Program-made: the position numbers and the translations under genes | The notes under the pieces: generated by a model | The model's database searches: none | Told to the model about the DNA's origin: nothing | What the model saw: the letters and a program-made list of their open reading frames with translations, nothing else | In this document: positions 39,643-51,894 of the stretch, piece by piece | How positions within the stretch are numbered: position 1 is the stretch's first letter | How the letters are laid out: every line of letters begins with the position of its first letter | NCBI RefSeq assembly: GCF_018691265.1 | Contig: NW_024881322.1 | Coordinates: forward strand, 9,971,989 to 10,035,988 | Source: Tyto alba | Lineage: Eukaryota; Chordata; Aves; Strigiformes; Tytonidae | Length of the DNA: 64,000 nucleotides | Direction of reading: 5' to 3'

Positions 39643-40788
39643 CTTAGAAATATGAAAATAAATGAATCACAAACCGAAATATTAAAAACTCAGGAAGTAC
39701 CCTTTACATAATTTTACTATGATCAAACAAGTGCCTGTCATTCCCATGTATTTCTCATACTTTTCCATAGCTTTCAATGATGAATTCCAAGGTTTAAGAT
39801 AAAAGCATGCTTAAAGGGAAAACTTCATTAAAAATATATCCTAATAAATGCGATTTTCCCCTTACATATTTGAAATAAAGCCCTAAACTCAACGATGGTC
39901 AAGAAAGAAATTAAATAACAAACATCTTCCTCACAAGGCAAAGATAAAAAGGAAGGGGGAGAACGACAAAGAGAAACTACTTTGTCACTACAGTGACACT
40001 TCAGTGCTCCAAAAATAAGTTGATAATGATCTGATATTAATTCCAGAGCTATAAAAAATAGCAAGCATAGTTTTTGCTTGCAGTAAGAAAGATCACTATA
40101 TCACTAAAGCAGACAAAAAAATTTACAGCACCAGGATTTTGTTATCTTATACAATACCCAACACATATAGTATTAAGTTGATACATCACATTACACATAA
40201 AATACCACCTTTTTAACTCAGCACCAATTTGATGAATATAATTTAGTTTCTCCTGTGTGGCAGCACTTGCTTAAAACAGCATTTTTGTCCTCAAATATTA
40301 ACATATTAAGACTAAAGCAAGATATTTCTCTTAGCTAATTATTAGTTCATATTGCAAGACTTGTGACTGACATTTCAGTTTCTTGTGAGCAGTCATAGAA
40401 ACTGGCCCAGCTTGCTGTAGCCATTAGACTCAGGGCTCAAATACCAAACCCACAGTCAGTGCTTTAATTCCTTAACCCACGAACTGCAGGGACCCCAAGT
40501 GTAAAGCGAGTGGGTAAAATGCATCTCTGTGCAGAAAGGCAATAAACAGTCTAAAGAAGAGTCACCCACATGATGGAGCTGCTTTGTTAGGAACCTTACC
40601 TTGCAAGTAATTGATCAAAAATACACTGCAAATTTAAAATCTGAAGATAAAACAACTACGAAATTTTTAAAAACCCTAATCACTAGTCATACAGGATATC
40701 TAGGTTTTCTTCACAAAAAAATATCTCCTGGTTGGTTGAATAACTCAAGAAGTATAGTATCTAGTATGTACTATATGGCAGAACTTAC
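39643..40788 (-). other. ELMO1: ELMO1 intron between coding exons 2 and 3 (1,146 bp)
   Basis: This short AT-rich intron is bounded by GTAAGTTC and TTTCTAAG. No transposon or RNA gene was seen. It is roughly ten times shorter than the neighbouring introns. Confidence 0.9.
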
Positions 40789-40829
40789 CCATCGCAGACT
40801 TCTTTTATTATTGAGGACAGTGGCTTTTT
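40789..40829 (-). CDS. ELMO1: ELMO1 coding exon 2 (residues 27-40)
   Basis: This 41-nt exon reads KKPLSSIIKEVCDG and continues directly from the phase-0 end of coding exon 1. Human ELMO1 has KKPLSAIIKEVCDG, so Ser32 replaces Ala in this bird. The acceptor is a long pyrimidine tract followed by TTAAACAG and the donor is GTAAGTTC. The exon ends after two bases of the Gly40 codon (GG|G), which is completed by the next exon. The peptide belongs to the Ras-binding-like domain (strand 2 and helix 1 of the ubiquitin-like fold, by family knowledge). At 41 nt it is far too short to be found as an open frame, so the call rests on peptide match, splice sites and phase together. Confidence 0.96.
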
Positions 40830-43689
40830 CTGTTTAAGGAAAAAAGAAAGGAAAAAAAAATCACCAAATTGGAACAGCCCTGAGCTGTTAAAATATGATT
40901 CCAAAGCTACTGACTGCAAAGAACAAAACAAGTTAGTAGCATTTCGTTTTTGCTTAATGTCAAGCTTGCTAGGACCCCCAAATTTTCTGCTGTGTTGGTC
41001 TGATAATTTATAAAGACAGCAATTCTACACATATGCATGATGACATTATCAGTCTTTTTTGTCAACATTAGCCCATAAGGCATCAACTCAGCTTCTCAAC
41101 TGAGCAATCAAAGAGTCTTTTGTGTACACTGCATCTCATTACCCAACAGAAACAGAAGATTTAGATATCAACATAAGCATTTCCCAGGGATGACATCTGA
41201 AGCAAGAAGACATTCAATATTTTTAAACCTTCTTTTGTCCCTTTTGAGATATGGTCATATGATGACAATAATCCTCCCTGTCAAGTACACATATGCAGGT
41301 TCCCCTCTGATAAAACACCAGCTGGAAGGTGTTAAGCTCCCAGATGTATCAGTTCTGCTTTATTCTCTACATCTGTGAGCACAAGCATTTGGACTGACTG
41401 AAAACAGCTCTGTTGCTTTGGGTCCCAAAATAGAAGTAACAGTCTAGTTTGGTGATGTTGCAATGCTCTGAACATTTTTTTAAACACAGGGTGTACATGC
41501 AACTGTTTTTAGAAGATTGCTGGCTAAAAGAAAATGCATTTCTATATCCCAAAACGTATATGAAGTTTCATGGCAAAAAAAAAAGATGAAATTTCAGTTG
41601 GGTGACTACTGAGCCTTTTTTCTGCAATACTGGGTGACCACACCATGTCACACAGATCTGTTGCTTCATGAAAATTCCCCAAATCACCTAGACAGCATAG
41701 GACCCCCTCTCTACTTCCAATGACCACAGCGTACCGAATTCTTAAAATGCAAGCAAAACAAACAAAATACACAAAACCCACGATAAAACCACCAATAAAC
41801 CAACATTGTTGTCAAAATAAGCTTTTTTCCTTTTAATGCTTATAGAAAACCGGTTAGGCTAAAAGTTAAGTCAGTCACAGGATGCGTTATGCAGAGGGAG
41901 AATTATTTTTCCCTTGGCCTTGTTTTCTGAACTGCATCACTGCATAGACAGAAAGCCAGAGACGGGACTCCCTGGTCAGGTCAGGATCAGGGAAGGATTT
42001 GTTGTTTCAACAGTCAACTAAGCCATTTTATAAGCAGGCCAAAACATGACACAAGACCATTTTAACCAAACATGAATGAAAGCGTCTGCTGAAAGGATCC
42101 TGTCCCCCCTTGCTATACCGTCTCAGTCCTTGGTTTCCATCCTTCCTCTTTCAGTGCCCATTACTATTTTTACATGACTACCCAGATGAGCTGCTCTAGG
42201 GAACCTGAGCAAACTGAAAATTGGCCCAGTAAAAAGGAAAGAAATAGTTTTCATCTGGATCACCTCATCTGAATCCCTATGTGCCTAAATGACTAGCAAA
42301 TACTGGTACATGGGAGGAAAGGCAAGAAGTGTGAAACTGCTCCCTGCCTGCAGCAGCCAGCATGTTCTTTCTCCACAGCAGCTTCTCTCTGTTGTGCTGG
42401 CTCAGCTGTTCGCATAACCGCAGCCAGGCTGTGAAGCAGATCAAGCAGATGAGGCACATCATGTGAGAAAGAAAAAGTGTTTCCTCCCCACAGTTTTTCA
42501 GCCTGATCAGTTCCTGAGTCTGGATTACTCTGTCACTTCTGTGCGGCTGCTTTCACCTCCTGTCCTCCCCCAAGAGGTTTGTAGCTTCTGCAGTCCTATG
42601 AAAGCAATCCCCCTTGTCCAACGGCTCTCTTCCGTCTATCCTTCCTTCCCCCAAAAAATAAAAGCCCATTTTTCAGGAGGGGTAGAGGGAGGAGTGCAGG
42701 TTGGTCTGGAGGAGGATGAGGCCAGGTTGCCACCCAGCACCCATGTGCCAGCCTGCGGGTCAGCGCACAGCTCTGCACGTTGCCCCCCCCTCTCCTCAGG
42801 ATGCTGCTACAGGTCCTGCTCTGGTATTTGCCTACTTTGATAGAATTTATATCTGGGTCATTAATTCTTTTTACAAGGTAAAATCATATCAGCTAACAGG
42901 TTTAATACAATGGAGGACAAAAAGAGTAAAAGCCTCTCCTCCCCATTATTTCCCATACGAACTGTAGTTTCCCATTGGAAACTATGACAAAAGGACACTA
43001 ACCACTCTAATTGGCAATTATATAAATGCTGGGAAGGTTGGATACAATTATTTTCCAAACCATTATTTTGGTACTTCTAAGTCCTCTATACTATCAGCTT
43101 TTATGTTCTCTCAATCCTACTCATCTCCCTTCCCCTTTTCCCATTCTGTACTACCTCTGCATTATTATATGACATGATTTGAAATTAAAAACTTGAACAA
43201 AAAAAAATAAAAAAAACACATTAAAAAACCCACAAAAAAACCACAATAAATCAACAAGAACCTGTAAGGGACAGTTTAAAAACAAAACCAAAATGAATCT
43301 TCAATAACGAAAATTATTAATACAGTCAGCCTTTCATGGTCCAGCTTGGTCCTCCCGTGGCACTACCACTACAGCACTGATGTAACCAAGTACAACTCAG
43401 TTAACAGCAACGGGACGGAAAAAAGCGGAACTCTTCTGGGGTACAGAGTTTGCAGTTAGCAATTTGATAGCACTTTACAAATTCATAAATGTAAAATAAA
43501 CACCACCGCAATCCTAGCCAGCTGCCGCTCCTAATCACCCCTCGGGTGCCCTTCGCCCTACACATCAGTCCCCAGACAAAGTTCTTCCCCCTTCCGCACC
43601 AAGCGGGTACAGCGCGGCGGGATGCCGCTGGAAGCTGGGGCGGGCAGGCCGTGGCCGGCAGCACGCCGAGGGGGCCACGGCAGTGCTGG

Positions 43690-44039
43690 GCCACCCGCCC
43701 CACGCCCGGCCACCCCGACCACGCCCGGCCACCCAGCCCACGCCCGGCCACCCTGACCACGCCCGGCCACGGGCCCCACGCCCGGCCACCCGCCCCACGC
43801 CCAGCCACCCCGACCACGCCCAGCCACCCAGCCCACGCCCAGCCACCCTGACCACGCCCGGCCACCCTGACCACGCCCAGCCACCCTGACCACGCCCGGC
43901 CACGGGCCCCACGCCCGGCCACCCCGACCACGCCCAGCCACCCAGCCCACGCCCGGCCACCCTGACCACGCCCGGCCACCCTGACCACGCCCGGCCACCC
44001 GCCCCACGCCCAGCCACCCTGACCACGCCCGGCCGGGCC
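43690..44039. repeat. GC-rich minisatellite, 19-bp unit, 17 full copies plus partial ends
   Basis: Units begin with CACGCCC at 43701 and every 19 bp thereafter (43720, 43739 and so on to 44005), with a partial unit at 44024. All 17 full units keep exact 19-bp length. They differ at the eighth base (CGGCC or CAGCC) and in the last bases (CCCTGAC, CCCCGAC, CCCAGCC, CCCGCCC or CGGGCCC). The array is extremely GC-rich in an AT-rich intron. Because 19 is not a multiple of three, all frames stay open for long distances, which produces spurious frames of up to 245 codons. Confidence 0.95.
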
Positions 44040-45502
44040 TCCACACCCGCAGAGCCCCGCATGCTGCCGGGGGGACGGGCAGGCGAGCGACCGGCACCCG
44101 CAGCCCCTTCCCAACCCGCTGGCGGCCACCTCCACCATCCCCTCGCAGTCCTGCTGCTGAAGGCTGGAAGAGACATATCGGTGGCCGGATGCAACTGTTT
44201 ACTCTATGGATAGCAGTGTAGCAGTGCTAGAAGACAAACAACAGTGAGCTAGTAAATTACCTTTTTTTGAACCACAAAAGATGAGGTAAAAACCTATTTC
44301 CATTCTCTGCAGGGTACGTCCACACGGCAGGCCATTCAAAACCACTTTTTTTTTTTTTTTCCCTTTTTCCTGGCTGTAAATATTTGCCTGATGTCAAAGA
44401 GAATGAACTTGATGTTGTTGTTATTTTAATCTTCACAAAATTATGTTTACGGAAATTTACATAATATCTTTGCCACATTTACAGTTCTGAAGCCAAATTC
44501 ACCTTATTAGTCACTGTACTTCAAAGAATTACTTACAATCAGACAGTCCAAAAATATTTCAAAGTTTTTCCTTTATCTAAATGAGTATTTTGTGCTAGTT
44601 CATTTTAGTTCTTTTGCCTCTATGTCCTCCCCTACAGTAGTAAAAATGTGTGCTTTTACACATGCTGAGATGCTCATTTAAAACTCTAAGAAGATCAAGC
44701 TGTAGCTTTAATGCATGAAATAACACAGATCAAAGTAAATCTTATGCTCCCTATAGGAGATAACCCCTTTAGCTAACATATCACAGCCATCTGCACTGAA
44801 CACATGGGTTAGTATAAAAGTATTTTCCTACAGTAGGTATCAAATTGATATCTGAATTCCAGTGGGAAGCGATAATGGGGCATTATGGCCTTGTGACTTA
44901 CTGATCTGCACACACGGGGAGAATCCTGCCACTGATACCAAGCACAGGCAGCACTGGAGCTGACAGGAATTCACACACCCAGTAACCCTTTATCTGCACT
45001 GACTGGTTAGTACAGGTGCCTGATACGCTGGCTAAGTGTAGCCCCAACAACAGCCACCCCGCAGCAACACCCAGTCACCACTTCTGTGCTCACCTGCATA
45101 TGTCACGTCGCCAGGTTTTGTGTGCCAAGATGCACACAGGTCCCTAACTTACTCTTCTTCAGTACCTGCCCTTGCTACTTGTGGAATATCTCGCAGCACT
45201 TCTGAAGTAACTAGCAGATCACAGACTGAGATTTCCCACTCTGATTTCCTCACCAGTTTCACCCTTTCATGCCTACACCTTGGGTTCTCCACAGAGGTAA
45301 CCAGTCACTCGGAAGCCCTAAGCACAGGCAGGCAAGGGTTTAGGCTGAGTGAGTCCAGGCCACTGTTTTGTTCCAGGGAACTTGTGGGATGAGCAAAAGA
45401 AAGATAAGAACATTCAGTACAGCAGTACTGACCAAGCCCTAGGTCCAGTTCAAGCCATCAGTACGCTAATCTGTGTTTAAAGCACTTCCAAATCAAATAG
45501 CA

Positions 45503-45533
45503 AGTGTGTGTGTGTGTGTACGTGCATGTGTGC
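45503..45533. repeat. (TG)n microsatellite, imperfect
   Basis: About eight clean TG dinucleotides are followed by TACGTGCATGTGTGC. This is a simple repeat. Confidence 0.85.
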
Positions 45534-48301
45534 ACTGTAAAGAGGACAGAAGCCTAAATCTGGGTAGAAACCCATGTTATACGCACAGTTCAGATATACT
45601 TTGATTGTGTGATACCAGAGAATTGCAGATAGCTTTCTTTTAGGCCAAAGTTAATGTCTTTCCTTCTCAAATGACTAGCAGAAATTCACTGTTTTTTCTG
45701 GGTTGGTTTTGGGGTTCTTTTGGACAATGATTGGGGTATCACTTTCCCTGGCTGACACCTTTTAATCACAGAAGTAATAAGAAAGCCCTTAACCTTTGCT
45801 GTTGTTAAGCCTATTACAGAGAAACAGCAGATGCAGCACATCTGTTAATGGAAAACACTCAGCATTAAAATAAAAATGTTCTGTTGCTGCTCTGTGCATC
45901 TGTCAAAAAACAGAATCTCAAGCCAGTAAATACACCATTCTGTCTATAATTAATGCTACCATTCTACTAACAGATCTTCGAGTGCAAAAGTCATTTTTAT
46001 GGCTATTAAAAAACAGAAACACACCTCTTCACAATCAGTGGAGGCTTCATCCGATACCGTCGTACACCAGGGGCTACAGAAACAGGAGCAGGACTGCCTG
46101 GTGGCAAACACCAGATGCCAGGACACCTGGACCCTTGACTCACTACTTTGCCACTGGTTTCTCACGATGTTGGAGGCAAGGCCTTCCCTGTAACGGGGAA
46201 GTGCTGGAGAGCTTTGGGCTTCTGCCTTCTCAACCTGCTCTGAACCACTTTAGGAATCAACTCTCTCCATTGACTACTCCGGAGTATTAGTGAAACCAGA
46301 CTTGTTAATTAGGCGTCGGGCATCTGTAAAAGACGGAGAAGAGGATTTCCCTAACTCAGGGGAGCACCAGAGGGAGTGAATACCTGAGGAACGGGGACAC
46401 CCCAACACTGCAGTAACAGAGCCCATAAAACCCAGCCATGGCCAGGTCAACATCACACATGGTTCTGCTGGCGCAGCAGCACAACCCAAGGGAGGGAACA
46501 TTCGCACCCCAGAGCCGACAGGCAAAACCCTCAACAAGTGCAGTCTGCTGATGGGAGAGAGCTTTTATTGGCGCAGTTCACAGCCCTTAAGGTGGCAGTT
46601 TTAACGTGTCAGTAGAAACACTTTGGTGTAAATATAGCAGTAGCAGTGGCGCAGAGCAGACAAGACTTGGGGAAATCTGGGTGTTCATGTCCTCTTCCCC
46701 TTCACTCTCAGCTGCAGATTCCTCAGTTACTCCCTTCCCTCCCCCAAAGACATCCTCACTCCTAAATCTGCATTTCACCAGATCTAAGCATTGCCCCACA
46801 GATCATATGTTTAGGGTGCTAAAGTGACCATACAACAAGGAAGCAGTGAAACATTACATTATTAAAAAAAAGAAAAACCCCACAGAATTTTACAGAAACT
46901 CCTTACTCTACATCTAGCGTCCTAACACACCGTGACATTCCCTGTTTCCTCAAGTACTTCACAAATAGGTATGCCAAAAACTCCCAGTCAAGAGTACTGA
47001 AGAGATATAAAACACCTAGAGATCTACAGCCGTGCATTACAGCATGTTTGTGTGCAACATATGCATGCCACACACTTAAAATACAGTTTAATACAAAGCA
47101 GGGCTTTAAGATGTGGCTCTTCACACAACCACTGTATTAGGTGAGCATACCTTTGAAAACTGAATGAAGAAACCTCAAACCCATAGCTCATGACTGGCAC
47201 ACAGCTGGACTACTGGTGTAGAAAAGTCTCTGTGTGAAGGCACAAAAAATTTATACTGTGGGATTTTTAGTATTACTATCTTTTGTACTACAATCTTGGA
47301 GTTCTATAAAGAGAATATAATTGAATCATAAAGTGCGCCTGGATACTCCAGCTGGCCAGAATGTGAATGAATTACCTTGTAATTAATTCATTGGTGCGTA
47401 ACTCCAGGAATCTCGTCATTACACATTTCCTTTAACTATAGCAGAATTAACTTTTAAGAGAGGAGACTCCTGTTGTTTCTTAAAAAATTCTGTGGATGCA
47501 ACAATCTTACAGTCACATTCAGCCTTCTTTTTGAAAATCCCATCGGTTGCAGGCAGCAAAATTCAGGCTCCAGGGGGGAGGTTCTGACTGTGAGGCTAAC
47601 AAAATCAGAGCCAGAGAAACAAACAAACAAATCAACCAACCAACCAAAAAACCAGAGAATTAGTGAAATGTTTCCACTCTTTCATAAAATATTATTTCCT
47701 GAACATCCTTTATGTTGGAGGACAGGAACACTGGGACACTGGTTCTGCAGGACTTCAAATGTCTCCTATTTCCACTTCTATAAAAAAAATACTTAATGGT
47801 CTGCTACATTTAACTAATGCTTCCTAACGCAGAAGACAGCACCAAGTAGAAAGCATAAATATCATCCACGAGACTGTAACTCACTAAATACTTCTATTTC
47901 TTTTTTCCTCCCGTTTCTTTTAGTTTCTAACTCTTCTCCACAGCTATTGCCTCTTCAATCTATTAAACTCTGCTGATGACTCTGTATTCAACAGTATAAG
48001 ACAAAGTCTTTATGTATTTTTCAGTGATGAGGTCCCAGCCACGCACCAAGGGACGTCATTTCGCAGCCTTGAAAGACTCCAACCAACCAGAGGGAATGTG
48101 GCTTTGGACAAGCCAGACTAAGAAAGCATAACATGTGATGATAACATTGCCCTTTTATCCAGGATGGCTGTCAGCCACCACAGCAGAGAACCGGAGCTCT
48201 AATGATGACTACTCCAACCTCATAGTCCTGTAAGAAAAGAAATCAAATTTTTTGACACCCACTGTCATTAACAATGATTGGTTCATTATGTTAACAAAGC
48301 A

Positions 48302-48326
48302 CTGTATATGTGTATATATATATGTG
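48302..48326. repeat. (TA)n/(TG)n microsatellite
   Basis: A short alternating TATATGTGTATATATATATGTG-type tract (quoted by type only). It is a simple repeat without further context. Confidence 0.7.
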
Positions 48327-48410
48327 TTAGTTCACTGAATTATATCCAATGCATTAAAACATCTGTATTATTGTTTCCAAGGTTAGTCTTGTTACTGAAC
48401 AACTTTCTTT

Positions 48411-48435
48411 AAAAAAAAAAAAAAAAAAAAAAAAA
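48411..48435. repeat. 25-base A homopolymer
   Basis: An uninterrupted A run. It lies about 300 bp left of the hAT-like remnant and no retroposon body was identified. Confidence 0.9.
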
Positions 48436-48741
48436 TTAAAAATTTAGACTTTTCATTAGTCCAAGAAAGAAAATGGCACATTAAGTTAGCGGACATGATT
48501 TCCTTACCAGTTCTAGTAATAATCCCTGATGGCAACAAAACAGAAAGGAATATAAAAATGTGAAATATTTTCACTATGTTTATCTCCTGGTTAGTATCTG
48601 CTTTATGAACAATTTCATCTTTGATTTTGTGAACATGAAATACTGACAGCTACAACAAGGAGCAATAAAATTCATTAAATCTAAAACCTAAAAGTTGTTT
48701 TTAAGCAAGCCCTACCTTTGGCAAACTGGCTTAAGCTAACG

Positions 48742-49546
48742 GAGTGTTTTTCAATCTTTTTGAAAAAGCAGCCACCTTTTGACACATCTATCTTCAGGTA
48801 AGCTTCCCATCAGCAGCAACCAAGGTCCTCCTTCAGACCAGCTGAGATACAGCTGCAGTGGCCGACCTCGAGCACCAACTCCTCTTTCTGACTTAACAGA
48901 AAGGAGCTGCTGCTAGCAAATCCAGGCAGGGAACATTTTTATAAATCAGTGTAAGATCTGCTCTCCCCCCGCACCCCCCCAATGAACTGCTTCCTAGTCC
49001 CCTATCTTCAAGAAACTGAGATTGTCAGCTGTTAAAGGCACTGACATTTACTTTAAACTCACGATGTGCAATAACATTGGAAATCTTCACAATATTCATA
49101 CCAAAAAGCATCGCAGTAGCTCCAGCTACTGCAATACTTTTTGGATAAGAGTTTATATAATTTTGCAGGTTTGTGGGAAAGAGGCAAGAGCCTCTCTCTT
49201 CCTTCATCCCCTCCGACCTAAATCCCTTGATTTTGAGGGAGTCAAAGTCCAGAGCCAGAATTAAGTGCTGACACTTCATGGTACAGCCTCAGGTGCAGGG
49301 ACATATCAATACCTCTTTTCTTCACCACTTGAACGATGCTGGTGCTCAGCAGTGTTGCATACATTTAGACCTGTGATGCTAGGATTGTATCGGTAAACTG
49401 CTATTACCAGTGACAGCACTTGCAGAAACTACAGCTATTCTTAGTCCACACACATGGCAGAAGTGATGTGCCACTTTCTTTTCTCTAATTAAGCATTTCA
49501 CAATCCCTTTTGAACTACAGTTCTCCCCACAGTTTGAGAAACACTG
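48742..49546. mobile_element. Decayed hAT-Charlie-like DNA transposon, non-autonomous (about 805 bp)
   Basis: The left end (GAGTGTTTTTCAATCTTTTTG) and the reverse complement of the right end (CAGTGTTTCTCAAACTGTGG) are terminal inverted repeats, identical at 13 of the first 16 positions. They match the hAT-Charlie consensus style CAGTGTTTCTCAAAC. The flanking 8-mers AGCTAACG and CACTAAAT share a central CTAA and could be a decayed 8-bp target duplication. No transposase frame is present. The family is inferred from the termini only, and the interior was not matched. Confidence 0.6.
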
Positions 49547-50780
49547 CACTAAATCAATTAAGAATCCCCTAAGGGCCTAGATTTAGGTCTGAAACCCAAA
49601 ACGATCTGGAAGTTCCCTTTAAAAAAAAAAAATCTTACTGGTTTCCTTTTAATATGCAAAGAAATACAATGACTTGTCTGATGAAAAAAAAAAAACCCAA
49701 ACTATTAAAATGACATTTATAGCATACGCTGGCAGAAGAGACAACTTGAAAGACACTCTTAAAAGATAAACTTGCTGATTAAATCTAAACCTTAGAGAAA
49801 GCATTAATATAAAGTAGCCTGTGGTTCCTCCCATGTGCTGTACTGCATTAACATGAAATTTTCATCTGAGAGTGCTCCTGTAAATTTTGCCCTCTGTACC
49901 AGAACTGTGCTTTGAAAAGAAAACACAACTTTTTTTTTTTTTTTGCTAATGTAAAGATTTACATCTGCTAATATAATCTATATTTAATGATCTCATAGAT
50001 AAAGGTAAACCTGGAGGAAGAGACTCTACAGTCAAGTTTAACTACAAACTATTCCCTTCTGTAGGAACAGTGTTTACCTCCAGTGGCGAGGAAGTTTAGC
50101 CCCAAGTTTAAAGAAATCTAGTTTTAGTACAATTTGTGTTAAAACACAAGAGTGGATTTGAATGGGGGAAGCTAAAGTAGTTATTGTCCCCAAATATCCA
50201 TCTTGTGCCTCTCCTGGAAGCTGCTTCCCCTGCAGCGGGAACAGTGAAGCTGTAAATCCACAGAACAAAGCATCCAGGTAACCTAAAACCAGCAGTGGCT
50301 TACCTAAAATCATCTGTGCTTTAGAAAAAAAAAAAAAAAGGCAAAACAACCACCCAGCAGTTGAGAATAAGTTATACATAATGGGCACAAATTAAAGCAT
50401 GCAAATTTCCATCTGAACACAAGCAATAACATCTCTTATGCAACGGCTACTTCTGGGACAAATAAAGAGAAGACTGGATAGAGTAGTCAGCATCCTGGTT
50501 CAACTGTACAGAGCTCATGCGGCCCTACTCTTAACATCTTCCACAGTAGTCAGTGAGAAGATTGGGAGAAGAAGATAACAGGGAGTCAGTGCCTACCATT
50601 CATTTCTTCCCCAGACTGCACCCCTAAAATGTCCACAAAAAGATCCCAGTGCAAATTCTGACACCAACCCATTTCCATTCCTTTCCTTACATGACAGGGA
50701 GACTTAAAAGGGGAGATCATCCCTATACCCAGCTCCTGAAGTCATAATCAAAGCTTTTAATTAAAAATTATTTTGACCAC

Positions 50781-50785
50781 AGTAC
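50781..50785. repeat. Left target-site duplication AGTAC
   Basis: This 5-bp sequence directly precedes the LTR and is identical to 51895-51899. Confidence 0.9.
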
Positions 50786-51894
50786 TGTGGTGGGTTGACC
50801 CTGGCTGGATGCCAGGTACCCACCAAGGCCACTCTATCACTCCCTCTCCTCAACTGGGCCAGAGCAGAGAAAATATCACAAAAGGCTGGTGGGTCGAGAT
50901 AAGGACAGGGGGATCACTCACCAGTTACCATCACGGGCAAAACAGACTCAACTTGGGGAAATTAGTTTAATTTATTACCAGTCAGAGAAGGGTAATGAGA
51001 AATAAAACCAAATCTTAAAAACACCTTCCCCCCACCCCTCCCCTTCTTCCCAAGCTTAACTTTACTCCCAATTGTCTCTACCTCCTCCTCACCAACAGCG
51101 CCGGGAGATGAGGAATGGGGGGTGGTGGTCAGTTCATCACCCCTTGTCTCTGCTGCTCCTTCCTCCTTGGGGGAGGACTCCTCACATTCTTCCCCTGCTC
51201 CAGCGTGGGGCCCCTCTCACAGGAGAGAGTCCTCCACGAACTTCTCCAACATGATCCCTTCCCACAGGCTGCAGTTCTTCATGCACTGCTCCAGCATTGG
51301 GTCCTCCCACAGGGTGCAGCCCCTCAGGCACAGACCGCTCCAGCGTGGGGTCCCCCACGGGGCCACAAGTCCTGCCAGCAAACCTGCTCCAGCGTGGGCT
51401 CCTCTTTCCACAGGGCCACAGGTCCTGCCAGGAGCCTGCTCCAGCGTGGGCTTCCCACGGGGTCACAGCCTCCTTCGGGCATCCCTCTGCTTTGGTGTGG
51501 GGTCCCCCCATGGGCTTCAAGTAGATATCTGCCCCACCATGGACCTCCCTGGTCTGCAGGGGCACAGCCTGCCTCACCATGGTCTTCACCATGAGCTGCA
51601 GGGGAATCTCTCCTCCGGTGCCTGGAGCACCTCTTCCCCTCCTTCTTCACTGACCTTGGTGTTTGCAGAGTTGGTTCTCTCCTGTCTTCTCACTCCTCTC
51701 TCCAGATGCAGTTGCTGTTGTGCAGCAACATTTTTTTCCCCTTCTTAAATACTGTATCTCAGAGAAACTACCACCGTCGCTGATGGGCTCGGCCTTGGCC
51801 AACGGTGGGTCCACCTTGGAGCCGGCTGCATTGGCTCCATCGGACATGGGGGAACTTTCTCACTACCAAAACCTTGACACACAAACCCAATACA
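50786..51894 (-). mobile_element. Solo LTR of an ERVL-like endogenous retrovirus (1,109 bp)
   Basis: The element starts TGTGGTGGG and ends CCAATACA on the plus strand, with perfect 5-bp flanking duplications (AGTAC). On the minus strand it shows a TATA-like box (TATTTAAG, near 51745-51753) and an AATAAA polyadenylation signal at 50971-50976. Its 3' end (CTTATCTCGACCCACCAGCC) is of a type I recognise from widespread bird LTRs. Its middle contains about seven degenerate 45-51-bp tandem repeats around CTCCAGCGTGGG (51198 to about 51500). No viral genes flank it, so it is a solo LTR. It lies in the same orientation as ELMO1. Class III assignment rests on the 5-bp duplication and is inferred. Confidence 0.92.
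51198..51500. repeat. Internal tandem repeats of the LTR, 45-51-bp period
   Basis: The motif CTCCAGCGTGGG or a close variant starts at 51198, 51244, 51289, 51338, 51387 and 51438, with a weaker copy near 51486. Most copies are followed by a CCCAC(A/G)GG motif. The spacing varies from 45 to 51 bp, so this is a degenerate tandem array inside the LTR. Confidence 0.8.

Noticed and set aside
43401..44194. Three long overlapping minus-strand open frames (245, 209 and 179 codons) rich in Gly, Trp, Val and Arg, plus a 101-codon plus-strand frame
   Set aside because: They are translations of the 19-bp tandem array. A stop-free unit whose length is not a multiple of three keeps several frames open and gives a 19-residue periodic peptide. 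There is no domain or splice support.
51115..51847. Plus- and minus-strand open frames of 108-208 codons
   Set aside because: They lie entirely inside the solo LTR and read through its internal tandem repeats. LTRs of this kind do not encode proteins and no viral protein domain is present.
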